Below, piece after piece: positions 52,583 through 61,306 of a DNA stretch of 64,000 bases (the stretch's first letter is position 1; every line of letters begins with the position of its first letter). The stretch is from Spirosoma sp. (lineage in GTDB: Bacteria > Bacteroidota > Bacteroidia > Cytophagales > Spirosomataceae). A program made the translations under genes and the position numbers. The stretch is from the NCBI RefSeq assembly GCF_026391055.1, contig NZ_JAPLET010000015.1:248001-312000 (forward strand). Direction: 5' to 3'. The notes beneath the pieces were generated by a model. It did not search any database and had not been told where the DNA came from. It was given only the letters and a program-made list of their open reading frames with translations.

Positions 52583-52690
52583 AGTAGGTAGGAATTAGTA
52601 GCGAGGAGTTAGGAGGGCTGACCGCACCGGCCGACCGGCGTCAGCAAGAAAACGCGTCAGCCCTCCTAACTCCTTACTCCTTACTCCTCC
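52583..52690. repeat. Palindromic element P3 between response regulator and kinase genes
   Basis: AGGAGTTAGGAGGGCTGAC (52604-52622) pairs perfectly with 52656-52674. The loop region holds an extra GCGTCAGC, so an alternative inner hairpin is possible. The outer parts are degenerate heptamers. The right arm overlaps the last codons and stop of the response regulator (52681), and the left arm ends about 11 bases before the kinase start. Confidence 0.85.
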
Positions 52691-53358
52691 TTAAACATAT
52701 ACCCCATCCCGAAATGGGTGTGGATTAACTTCTTGTCGAAACCCTTGTCAATTTTCTTGCGGAGGTAATTGATGTACACTTCCACGACGTTGGTGCCCGT
52801 GTCGAAGTTTAAATCCCAGACGTGCTCGGCAATGGCGGGCTTGGAGAGGACACGCCCCTGGTTTCGCATTAGAAACTCCAGCAGCGCAAATTCGCGAGCG
52901 GTAAGGTCAATGGGCTGACCATCCCGCGTGACCGTCTTGGCGTCCAGATTGATTTCGATACCGCCATACCGGAGCATCTGGGCCGTCATCGTGACTTGAG
53001 TGCCTCGTTTGGTCAGCGAGCGTACCCGCGCCAGCAATTCAGCAAACTGAAAGGGTTTAGCCAAATACTGATCGGCACCGGCGTCGAAGCCCATAATACG
53101 GTCTTCGGTTTCGTCCAGAGCCGTGAGCATCAGAATGGGTGTACTTACACCCTCGGCCCGGAGCTGGCGACAGAGTTCGTAGCCGTTCAGCCCCGGCAAA
53201 ATGAGGTCGGTGATAATAGCGGCATAGGTATTTTTGAGCGCCAGCCGTTTGGCAAGCAGCCCATCATAGGCAATATCGACCTCAAACTGGCTCTCTTCCA
53301 GCCCCTGCTGAATGGCATGCAGGGTTTTCGGCTCATCTTCAACGACCAGAAGTTTCAT
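52681..53358 (-). CDS. OmpR/PhoB family response regulator
   Basis: 225 residues from the ATG at 53358 (MKLLVVEDEP); an in-frame start further up at 53400 adds no recognised sequence. Receiver domain with acidic pair E7-D8, phosphoacceptor D51, T79 and K101; the C-terminal winged helix is of the OmpR/PhoB type (LTAREFALLEFLMRNQGRVLSK, VEVYINYLRKKID). Members of this family bind tandem 11-bp direct repeats. Four such arrays occur nearby, so it is the likely regulator of the TPR, coiled-coil, small membrane and trehalose genes. Its own upstream region has no such array. Confidence 0.95.
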   Translation of the reverse strand: MKLLVVEDEPKTLHAIQQGLEESQFEVDIAYDGLLAKRLALKNTYAAIITDLILPGLNGYELCRQLRAEGVSTPILMLTALDETEDRIMGFDAGADQYLAKPFQFAELLARVRSLTKRGTQVTMTAQMLRYGGIEINLDAKTVTRDGQPIDLTAREFALLEFLMRNQGRVLSKPAIAEHVWDLNFDTGTNVVEVYINYLRKKIDKGFDKKLIHTHFGMGYMFKEE

Positions 53359-53466
53359 AACGTACAGGCGTATGGCAGGGCAAATCGTCCTGCTATACAC
53401 TACTAACTTATTTTAGGCGGATATGGCCTGATCCAAAGATGTTTTGGGTCTGAAAACCGTTGGGTG

Positions 53467-55683
53467 TCAGGCTTCGACCAGCACATCGCTCATGCGCTGA
53501 AGCAGCGTCTCAACATCGCGCTGACGAGCCAGATGATACCGGGCAAAGGATGTTCCCGGCCCTACTTTCACGGTATAGGCCCAGTTTGGCAACTGCCTGA
53601 ACATGTCTTCGTCAGTGGTGTCATCGCCGATGCTGACGATGAAATCGTACGGTGTCTGTTCAAAAATAGAGAGTGCCACTGTGCCTTTGCTGTGCAGGGC
53701 GGGCTTCACTTCCACCACTTTACTACCCTGAATAACCGTCAGCGGAATAGACGAATCGGCCCGACGCAGCTGGCCGGCCATGTCGTTGGCCTGTGCTTCG
53801 ATATCGTCGGCGTCGGCCATGCGATAATGCCACGCAATAGCCGTTTCTTTTTCTTCGATGAACGAGCCGGGAAAACGGGAAACAAACTCCGCCATCGTCG
53901 AACGGACGGTGTCGACCCAGTCGTCGGCCGATAGATCGAGACGTTCCCAGGGCTGATCGGGTTTTTTCAGAAACGCACCGTGTTCTGCCACCAGATGGAC
54001 GGGACTGCCCGCAAAGGTTTTCTCCAGAAAGGCTCTATTCCGGCCACTGATAACGACCAGGTCGCTGTTTTCGGCCAGTGTATGCAGCGACTTCTTGATC
54101 TCCTCCGATGGTTTTGCCTGCGCCGGATCATTGATGAGCGGGGCCAGCGTACCGTCGAAATCGAACAACAGCAGCCGCTTCTGGGCGTCGCTGAATGCGT
54201 TAATAAAAGATGGGATAGGGAGGTCTGTTTCCAAAGTTGACTGAGTCGTTTTAAGGTTGTCGAAAGCCGTGAGGAAGTCGCTGCTCCACCGGAACACGTT
54301 ATGGTTTTGCAGATGATTTCGCATCTTTATCAAACGCGCTTCCTGCTCGGCTGTGGGCATCAGCAAGCCCTGCCTAATGGCATCGGCAACTTCCTGCTTA
54401 TCGGTGGGGTTAATGATCAGCGCTTCGGGCAACTCCTGTGCAGCTCCCGCCAGTTCGCTTAGAATCAGAACACCTTTGTTGTCGTACCGGCTGGCTACAA
54501 ACTCTTTGCAAACCAGATTCATACCATCCCGGAGGGGGGTAATAAGCGCAATGTCACAAGCCGTATACAGGGCCATCAGCTCCGGAAAACTCAATGAGTT
54601 GTACGAATAAACAATAGGACGCCAGCCAATCGTGCCGAACAAGCCATTGATCCGGCCAACGGTTTCTTCTATTTCGCGCTTGATTTCCTGGTATTGAGGA
54701 ATGGTATCGCGGGAGGGGACCACCGTAATCACGAACGTCACCTTGTCGTGCCAGTCGGGGTTTTGATCCAGAAAACGTTCGTAACCCAACAGGCGGTAGG
54801 TAATGCCTTTGGTATAATCGAGCCGGTCGACCGAAAAGATAATTTTGTTCTGACGAAGGAGGTTCTGGTAGTGCTGCCGGGTATTCGCCACCGTTGTATC
54901 CTGCCCGCTGGTGTTAAACTTGTTGAAGTCAACGCTGATCGGGAAATCGTTCACAATAACCGAGCGGTCGGGCAGTACGATCCGTTGTTCAATAATGGGC
55001 AATGCCAGCACCTCCGACACACTTTGCAGGAAATGCTGTACGTAATCGTTGGTGTGGAAGCCAATTACATCCGCTCCCAAGATGCCTTTGATCAGCGCCT
55101 GCCGCCAGGTTCGGGGCAGGAGTTTAACGATTTCGTAGGTCGGGAAGGGAATATGGAAGAAGTAACCAATCGTGGCATCGGGCGTTGTCTGCCGAACCAG
55201 ATCGGGTAGCAGCATCAACTGAAAATCATGAATCCAAATAAGGTCACCCGGTTCAATGAGCGCATTCAACTCTTCCAGAAAGCGGGTGTTGGCCTGCTGG
55301 TAACTATCGAAATCGGTTTCCCGAAAGGATGCATAGGAGGGGAAATAGTGAAACAGTGGCCAGATGAGGTCATTGCTGAACCCCTCATAAAACCCTTTAT
55401 GAATGGCCTCATCCATAAAAACGGGATGCGCCACAAAAGTTTCGTTCTCTAATGCCGGTGCATTTTCCTGCTGCATGGACGAGTCGCCATGACCTACCCA
55501 GTGAATTTTTGTTGACTGGTCGCCCTGGTTCTGCCCCATTTGTTCGGCCATGGACAATACCGCCGATACCAGCCCACCCGAATTCTGTTTCAGTTCGGGG
55601 CCGTTGTCGGTTTGCTGAATGGTAAAAGGTAATCGGTACGAAACAATAAGCAGGCGTTTATAAGACGACTTAGAAGTTTTCAT
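53467..55683 (-). CDS. Bifunctional trehalose-6-phosphate synthase / phosphatase
   Basis: 738 residues. The first part (to about 470) is the GT20 synthase, with FSVDRLDYTKGI near 285 and PLRDGMNLVCKEF near 385. The second part is a HAD phosphatase starting at D508-F-D-G-T. So one protein makes trehalose-6-phosphate from UDP- or ADP-glucose and glucose-6-phosphate and then removes the phosphate. Fusions of OtsA and OtsB occur in Bacteroidota. It is divergent from TreS, and site D in the shared region lies 57 bases upstream of its ATG. Confidence 0.95.
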   Translation of the reverse strand: MKTSKSSYKRLLIVSYRLPFTIQQTDNGPELKQNSGGLVSAVLSMAEQMGQNQGDQSTKIHWVGHGDSSMQQENAPALENETFVAHPVFMDEAIHKGFYEGFSNDLIWPLFHYFPSYASFRETDFDSYQQANTRFLEELNALIEPGDLIWIHDFQLMLLPDLVRQTTPDATIGYFFHIPFPTYEIVKLLPRTWRQALIKGILGADVIGFHTNDYVQHFLQSVSEVLALPIIEQRIVLPDRSVIVNDFPISVDFNKFNTSGQDTTVANTRQHYQNLLRQNKIIFSVDRLDYTKGITYRLLGYERFLDQNPDWHDKVTFVITVVPSRDTIPQYQEIKREIEETVGRINGLFGTIGWRPIVYSYNSLSFPELMALYTACDIALITPLRDGMNLVCKEFVASRYDNKGVLILSELAGAAQELPEALIINPTDKQEVADAIRQGLLMPTAEQEARLIKMRNHLQNHNVFRWSSDFLTAFDNLKTTQSTLETDLPIPSFINAFSDAQKRLLLFDFDGTLAPLINDPAQAKPSEEIKKSLHTLAENSDLVVISGRNRAFLEKTFAGSPVHLVAEHGAFLKKPDQPWERLDLSADDWVDTVRSTMAEFVSRFPGSFIEEKETAIAWHYRMADADDIEAQANDMAGQLRRADSSIPLTVIQGSKVVEVKPALHSKGTVALSIFEQTPYDFIVSIGDDTTDEDMFRQLPNWAYTVKVGPGTSFARYHLARQRDVETLLQRMSDVLVEA

Positions 55684-55740
55684 CAGGTTGTGGTGCGTTA
55701 CTGAACGCGCAGTGTCTTACTATAAAGTTCGTGGCAGCAA

Positions 55741-55780
55741 ATTAGAGTAGCCTTAAGCAAATCTTAGAAACTGCTTAGAA
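55741..55780. promoter_or_regulatory. Site D: heptamers at 11-bp period between OtsAB and TreS genes
   Basis: ATTAGAG (55741), CTTAAGC (55752), CTTAGAA (55763), CTTAGAA (55774), starts 11 bases apart. The near edge is 57 bases before the OtsAB ATG and the far edge 148 bases before the TreS ATG. A TATAGT word lies between the site and OtsAB; a TATAAT at 55822 may serve TreS. Confidence 0.8.
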
Positions 55781-55928
55781 GGTAAGTAAGCGGTTGAAAG
55801 TCATTCTCCATTAGTTCGAGGTATAATCTAAACTTTCTGTATCGCGCAAGGTTTCAACTAAAACCCTAAAAACAGACCGACGGACCGGCTGCTAACGGTT
55901 TCAAACAGCCTTAATCGACTCAACTGGT

Positions 55929-58900
55929 ATGATGAACGAAAGCGTAGAACAACTGGATAATCTCCGCTGGTATAAAGATGCCATCATCTATGAATTGCAC
56001 ATAAAAGCGTTTTGTGATGGTAACGGCGATGGCATTGGTGATTTTCAGGGCTTACTCGAAAAGCTGGATTATTTGCAGGAATTGGGGGTAACGGCCATCT
56101 GGCTGCTGCCTTTCTACCCGTCGCCCCTGCGCGATGATGGATACGATATTGCCGACTATTACACCATTAACCCGTCGTATGGTACCATCGAGCAGTTTAA
56201 AACGCTCCTTCGGGAAGCACATCAGCGTAATCTGAAAGTGATTACTGAGCTGGTTATCAACCACTCATCCGACCAGCACCCGTGGTTTCAGCGTGCCCGA
56301 CGTGCACCCAAAGGCTCGCCCGAACGCGAGTACTATGTCTGGACCGACGACCCGACGCAGTTCAAGGATGTACGCATTATTTTTCAGGACTTCGAAACCT
56401 CCAACTGGACCTGGGATCAGGAAGCGCAGCAGTACTACTGGCACCGCTTTTTCCACCACCAGCCCGACCTGAACTACGACAATCCGCTGGTGCAGGACGA
56501 GGTGTTCAAAATGATCGACTACTGGTGCGAACTGGGCGTGGATGGGTTTCGGCTCGATGCCGTTCCTTACTTGTTTGAGCGGGAAGGAACCAACGGCGAA
56601 AACCTGCCCGAAACACATGCCTTCCTCAAAAAACTGCGTAAACATGTCGACGATCATTTCCCGGGCGTCGTCTTTCTGGCCGAAGCTAATATGTGGCCCG
56701 AGGATTCGGCGTCGTACTTCGGCGATGGCGACGAGTGCCACATGAACTACCATTTTCCGGTTATGCCGCGTATGTTTATGTCGTTGCAAATGGAAGACCG
56801 GTACCCCATTACCGACATTTTCGATCAGACGCCCGCCATTCCGGACAGCTGCCAGTGGGCTATTTTCCTGCGCAACCACGACGAGCTGACCCTCGAAATG
56901 GTGACCGACGAAGAGCGGGATTACATGTACAAGACGTACGCTAAAGACCCGAAAGCGAAAATTAACCTCGGCATCCGCCACCGGCTGGCACCGCTCATGG
57001 GCAACAACCGGAAGCGGATCGAACTGCTGAACAGTCTGCTGTTTTCGCTGCCTGGTACGCCCGTAATTTACTACGGTGACGAGATCGGTATGGGCGACAA
57101 CGTGTATCTGGGCGACCGGGACGGGGTGCGGACACCCATGCAGTGGTCGCCGGACCGCAACGCAGGGTTTTCGACAACCAATCCGCAGAAACTCTACCTC
57201 CCCACTATTCTCGACCCGGAATACCATTACGAGGCCGTGAATGTCGAGAACCAGCGCGGTAATACTTCGTCGCTGTTTTGGTTCATGAAGCGGATGATCA
57301 ACCTGCGCAAACAGTACAAGGCGTTTGGGCGGGGCGACATGAAATTCCTGAACGTCGAAAACCCGAAAGTGCTGGCCTTTACCCGAACCTACGAAGACCA
57401 GACGCTGCTGATCGTGGTGAACCTGTCGAAGTACGCGCAACCGGCGGAGGTGGAGCTGAGTGGTTTTTCGGGTTACGTTCCGGTAGAAGCGTTCAGTAAG
57501 AATCCCTTTCCGACCATTTCGAACACCGAAACGTATTTCTTTACCCTGGCTCCGCACGATTACCAGTGGTTTGTGCTGGAAAAAGCGGCTTCCGAAGCGG
57601 CCCGCGTATTCCAGCTGCCCGGCGTTCGTGTCAACGACTGGAATGAGTTGATGAGCCAGAACACGCGCATGATGCTGGAAACGAAAGTGCTGCCGGACTA
57701 TCTCCTCCGGGTAGACTGGTTCGATGATAAAAAGCAGACCATGCGCGGGGTGTCCATTTTGCGGAATGGCATACTACCGCTAGCGGATAGCACAGCCTAT
57801 GTGCTGCTGCTTGAGGTGTCGTACGAGCGGGGACTGCCCGAGTTGTTTCAACTGGTGGTTGCCTTTGCTAAAGAAGCATCGGCCGAAAAGCTGATCGCTA
57901 ATTGCCCGCAGGCCGTGCTGGCCAACATGGAAGTTGGCGATGTGTCTGGCGTTCTCTGCGATGGTATCTATCTGACTGATGTTCAGTTGGCCTTGCTGCA
58001 GAATATGAGTGGGCCGCAACAAAGTGGGGTACGTAATCTGGAGTTCCAGCATACGCCTAAGTTCGACGAGTACGTGCGCACCCACAGTGAGGTAAAGCCT
58101 AAACTGATGCCCGTCAATCCCGGCTATGTATCCATCAGCTATGACCAGTGCTATTTGCTGAAACTGTATCGGCAGGTGGAGATGTCGGTCAACCCCGACA
58201 CCGAACTCACGCGCTTCCTGTCTGAAACGGCCAATTTCGACTATGTGCCTGCCTTTGCCGGGTCTATTGAACTAAGCACGGCCGAAAAACCCGTTATGCT
58301 AGGCACTATGCAGGAACTGGTAGCCAGTCATGGCGATGGAAAACGGTATGTGCTGGAGCGGATCAATAATTTCATCGAACGGATTCTTGCTCGCAACAAA
58401 ACCCAGCTGGCTGCGGCCATGAATGTGCCGGTCGGTAGTCTGAGCAACCCCATCCCGTTTGAGGATCTGCCTGTCGAGACAAGAGAGCTGATCGGTCAGC
58501 GGTCGGCTGATCAGTCGCGCTTACTGGGCACCCGCATCGGGCAAATGCACCTGGCGCTGGCATCCAGCAAAAATATGAAAGAGTTTTCGCCGGAAGAGTT
58601 CTCCCTGCACTACCAGCGGTCGCTTTTCTCAGGCTTGCAGTCGCTGGTGCGGGAAAGTTACCAGACGCAGAAACGGAACGTGCAGCGGCTTCCGGAGGGC
58701 GTACGGCAGGAGGTAGAACAGATGCTGGAACGGAAAGAAGACGTACTAAATACTCTCAAACGGATTTACGACCACAAGCTGGAAACCACGAAAATTCGGA
58801 GTCATGGTGATTTGCAGCTGGAAAAAATCCTGCTCACCGGTAAGGATCTTGCCATTCAGGATTTTGGTGGTGACCCCAGCCGGAGTTATAGCGAACGTCG

Positions 58901-59273
58901 ACTGAAGCGGTCACCCCTGCGCGATGTGGCGTCCATGATTCGCTCCTTCTATTACGTAGGTTATCAGGGTTTTCTGGAAAACAACCAGGTGCCTAAAGAA
59001 GAGACGGTGAAGTTGTTGCCATATGCCGGATTCTGGGCGCATTACATGAGCAGCTTCTTCATGAAGGCCTATCTGGAAACGGTTCAGGGCAGTTCGTTTA
59101 TCCCGAAAGATATCGACGACCTGCAAATGATGCTCGAAACATACCTGCTTGAAAAGGCTATTTCAGATTTCAACCACGAGCTGAACTATCGCCCCGATTG
59201 GGTGCATGTGCCGCTGCAAATTATTAAGTCCATCGTCGTTTCGCCCGAAGTCGCCGTGCCGGAACTGGCGTAG
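55929..59273 (+). CDS. treS: Maltose alpha-glucosyltransferase (TreS) fused to maltokinase
   Basis: 1114 residues. The N-terminal GH13 domain has catalytic D210 (GFRLD), E252 (AEANMW) and D318 (RNHDE) and interconverts maltose and trehalose. From about residue 600 a maltokinase-like domain follows, with HGDLQLEKIL and IQDFGGDPSRSYSERRLKRSPLRDVASMIRSFYY, which phosphorylates maltose for GlgE-type or other use. The fusion is known in many bacteria. Start at 55929 gives the usual LRWYKDAIIYELHIKAF. It runs opposite to OtsAB from the same intergenic region. Confidence 0.93.
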   Translation: MMNESVEQLDNLRWYKDAIIYELHIKAFCDGNGDGIGDFQGLLEKLDYLQELGVTAIWLLPFYPSPLRDDGYDIADYYTINPSYGTIEQFKTLLREAHQRNLKVITELVINHSSDQHPWFQRARRAPKGSPEREYYVWTDDPTQFKDVRIIFQDFETSNWTWDQEAQQYYWHRFFHHQPDLNYDNPLVQDEVFKMIDYWCELGVDGFRLDAVPYLFEREGTNGENLPETHAFLKKLRKHVDDHFPGVVFLAEANMWPEDSASYFGDGDECHMNYHFPVMPRMFMSLQMEDRYPITDIFDQTPAIPDSCQWAIFLRNHDELTLEMVTDEERDYMYKTYAKDPKAKINLGIRHRLAPLMGNNRKRIELLNSLLFSLPGTPVIYYGDEIGMGDNVYLGDRDGVRTPMQWSPDRNAGFSTTNPQKLYLPTILDPEYHYEAVNVENQRGNTSSLFWFMKRMINLRKQYKAFGRGDMKFLNVENPKVLAFTRTYEDQTLLIVVNLSKYAQPAEVELSGFSGYVPVEAFSKNPFPTISNTETYFFTLAPHDYQWFVLEKAASEAARVFQLPGVRVNDWNELMSQNTRMMLETKVLPDYLLRVDWFDDKKQTMRGVSILRNGILPLADSTAYVLLLEVSYERGLPELFQLVVAFAKEASAEKLIANCPQAVLANMEVGDVSGVLCDGIYLTDVQLALLQNMSGPQQSGVRNLEFQHTPKFDEYVRTHSEVKPKLMPVNPGYVSISYDQCYLLKLYRQVEMSVNPDTELTRFLSETANFDYVPAFAGSIELSTAEKPVMLGTMQELVASHGDGKRYVLERINNFIERILARNKTQLAAAMNVPVGSLSNPIPFEDLPVETRELIGQRSADQSRLLGTRIGQMHLALASSKNMKEFSPEEFSLHYQRSLFSGLQSLVRESYQTQKRNVQRLPEGVRQEVEQMLERKEDVLNTLKRIYDHKLETTKIRSHGDLQLEKILLTGKDLAIQDFGGDPSRSYSERRLKRSPLRDVASMIRSFYYVGYQGFLENNQVPKEETVKLLPYAGFWAHYMSSFFMKAYLETVQGSSFIPKDIDDLQMMLETYLLEKAISDFNHELNYRPDWVHVPLQIIKSIVVSPEVAVPELA

Positions 59274-59293
59274 CGATGACGGTCCAGCTATAG

Positions 59294-59358
59294 ATGAGTG
59301 GTTCTGACCTTCAAGAATTTGGCGGGTAGCTAAATTCTCGAAGGTCAGAACCACTCAT
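59294..59358. terminator. Long hairpin between convergent TreS and AraC genes
   Basis: Arms of 27 bases (59294-59320 and 59332-59358) with a single mismatch around an 11-base loop. No T-tract. Confidence 0.75.
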
Positions 59359-59378
59359 TGTTGGTTAAAGTGAGTTTG

Positions 59379-60185
59379 TTACACCTTCGACGGCGATACG
59401 CCGTATGTTTTCTTGAAAGCAAACGAAAAGTGCGACAGGTCTTCAAAGCCTACGTCGAGGTACACATCCGAAGGAGCCTTGCCTTTCTCCTTGATCAGGT
59501 AGTACGCTTCCTGTAGCCGCCGGTGAACGAGCCAGTTGGCGGGCGACCGATGGAATATTTTCTCGAAGTCCCGCTTGAACGTAGCCAGACTCCGGCCGCT
59601 GAGGTAGGCAAATCGTTTCAGCTCTACGTTGAAATGGTAGTTTTTATTCATAAACGCTTCCAGGTCGATCTTGCCCGGTTCGGTAAAGTCGAAGAGCACA
59701 TTAGCCAGGTCGGGGTTCGACTTGAGCAGGATGAATATCGCTTCCCTTAATTTCAGGGAAATCAAGTTCTCGTTGCCCGGCTGCTGAAGCAGATGGTAGG
59801 GCTTCAGCGACTCGATATAACTCGTAAGAAGTTCGTTTGATTGTAGACGGATAACGGACGAGCTGCCGTCGTGCGGCTTCTCTGCCTTGTAGCCATACTC
59901 CAGACTAAACTGGCGAAGGGTATTCTGATCGAGATAAACCGACAGCGACTTGTATTCGCCGTGTTCGGGAGGCTGCTTGCTGAACCTAACGAGTTGATTT
60001 CGTTTGTTGATTCTGAAATCTCCTTCATTAAATGTGTAGATGTTTTCTACATCGCTTATGGTTACGGACCCCGCTATCTGATAGCTAAACACATGCTCCG
60101 GTACAAACTGCTCGCCCTCCCGACTACGGGTGAAATAACAGGAGTACAGGATTTGAGGAAGTTTATTGTCGTCGCGTTCGGGCAT
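59379..60185 (-). CDS. AraC family transcriptional regulator
   Basis: 268 residues. The C-terminal third has the two AraC helix-turn-helix units (LSGRSLATFKRDFEKIFHRSPANWLVHRRLQEAYYLI and DVYLDVGFEDLSHFSFAFKKTYGVSPS in parts). The N-terminal 150 residues are a beta-rich sensing domain. It lies downstream of the SDR gene at 60335 on the same strand, separated by a hairpin, so it may regulate that gene or an oxidative-stress response; the target is unknown. Confidence 0.9.
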   Translation of the reverse strand: MPERDDNKLPQILYSCYFTRSREGEQFVPEHVFSYQIAGSVTISDVENIYTFNEGDFRINKRNQLVRFSKQPPEHGEYKSLSVYLDQNTLRQFSLEYGYKAEKPHDGSSSVIRLQSNELLTSYIESLKPYHLLQQPGNENLISLKLREAIFILLKSNPDLANVLFDFTEPGKIDLEAFMNKNYHFNVELKRFAYLSGRSLATFKRDFEKIFHRSPANWLVHRRLQEAYYLIKEKGKAPSDVYLDVGFEDLSHFSFAFKKTYGVSPSKV

Positions 60186-60247
60186 TTTTGTAGCCGTTGT
60201 AAAGAACCGGGTGAAACCGTTTCCAGTTCTGGAAAAACTGCTTTATT

Positions 60248-60303
60248 CTTGTCGTGTGTCGTATGGTCAGTTTCTCAAAATTGACTATACGACACACGAC
60301 AAG
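60248..60303. terminator. Long hairpin between SDR and AraC genes
   Basis: Arms of 22 bases (60248-60269 and 60282-60303) pair with one G-T mismatch around a 12-base loop. No T-tract. It lies after the SDR stop and 63 bases before the AraC start. Confidence 0.65.
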
Positions 60304-60334
60304 GTAACAACCAAAAATTAAAAAGAGATTTGCT

Positions 60335-61216
60335 TTACTTGTGCTTAGCGAACAGTTTGCCCAGGTCTGTTTCAAAGAAATTAGCTGATTCATCGTGGTC
60401 GGTGGAGACTGTGACGGGGAGCCATTTTTCAAATTCGACTTTTCGGGTGGCATCGGCCTGCTGAAGCAGACTGGCCGCTTCGCTACCGAGTATCAGGTGG
60501 ATGGGCGGTTCTGGGTGGTCCACCAGATCGACCATGACCTTGGCCGCTTTTTCAGGATCGCCAACGGGCACAAAGCTGCCGCTTTTGAAGTAATTGGCCC
60601 GCTTTTCTACTGTTGCCTCGTAACCTTCAACGGAGGGAGCATAGCTCATGGAGTCACCCGCCCAGTCGGTACGGAAACCGCCGGGTTCAACGCTGGTGAC
60701 CCATATGCCAAGGGGAGCTACTTCTTCGTGGAGGGACTCACTAAAGCCGCTCAACCCAAATTTAGCGGCCTGATAGATGGAAACGCTCGCTCGGCCGATT
60801 CGGCCGCCTATCGAACTGATTTGTAGAATTCGCCCCGCCCGTTGCCGACGCATATGAGGCAATATGGCCCGGGTTACCGCGATGGGCGCATACAGATTTG
60901 TTTCCAGTTGACTGCGTACCTGTTCGTCGGTGAAGGCTTCCGCAGCGCCGGTTATACCAAATCCAGCGTTGTTGACCAGCACGTCGATACGCCCGAACCG
61001 GGCTATTGCCTGTTCTACCGCAGCATTAATCTGCACTTTATCCGTTACATCCAGCTGGATAGGTTGAATCTGATCGGGATAGCGGGACGCTAAATCCGCT
61101 AGCTGGCTCGGGTTGCGGGCGGTGGCGGCTACCATGTCGCCTTTGGCCAGAACGGCTTCGGTAAGGCTACGGCCTAATCCTCTTGAACTTCCGGTGATAA
61201 ACCAAATTTTTTCCAT
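60335..61216 (-). CDS. Short-chain dehydrogenase/reductase
   Basis: 293 residues from the ATG at 61216 (MEKIWFITGSSRGLGRS). Classical SDR: T-G-S-S-R-G-L-G at the nucleotide site, NNAG, and Y-x-x-x-K in SIYQAAKFGLS. The C-terminal extension with AAKVMVDLVDHPEPPIHLILG is common in the oxidoreductases regulated by AraC-type neighbours. Substrate unknown. Confidence 0.9.
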   Translation of the reverse strand: MEKIWFITGSSRGLGRSLTEAVLAKGDMVAATARNPSQLADLASRYPDQIQPIQLDVTDKVQINAAVEQAIARFGRIDVLVNNAGFGITGAAEAFTDEQVRSQLETNLYAPIAVTRAILPHMRRQRAGRILQISSIGGRIGRASVSIYQAAKFGLSGFSESLHEEVAPLGIWVTSVEPGGFRTDWAGDSMSYAPSVEGYEATVEKRANYFKSGSFVPVGDPEKAAKVMVDLVDHPEPPIHLILGSEAASLLQQADATRKVEFEKWLPVTVSTDHDESANFFETDLGKLFAKHK

Positions 61217-61267
61217 TGTCGTTGATTTTATTTCCAACAAAATTCGGTGTTATCCAATCGGCTCACT

Positions 61268-61306
61268 TTGCTGAAACGCTCAAGTTCGCTTTGTTGAAAG
61301 GCTCAA
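61268..61306. repeat. Short direct repeat at the GH43 stop
   Basis: TTGCTGAAACGCTCAA (61268) and TTGTTGAAAGGCTCAA (61291) match at 14 of 16 bases, 23 bases apart. The second copy covers the GH43 stop codon. It looks like a local tandem duplication. Confidence 0.5.

Noticed and set aside
56265..57557. Open frame of about 430 codons on the minus strand
   Set aside because: Fully antisense to the GH13 domain of TreS. The GC-rich codon pattern of the true gene keeps the shadow open.
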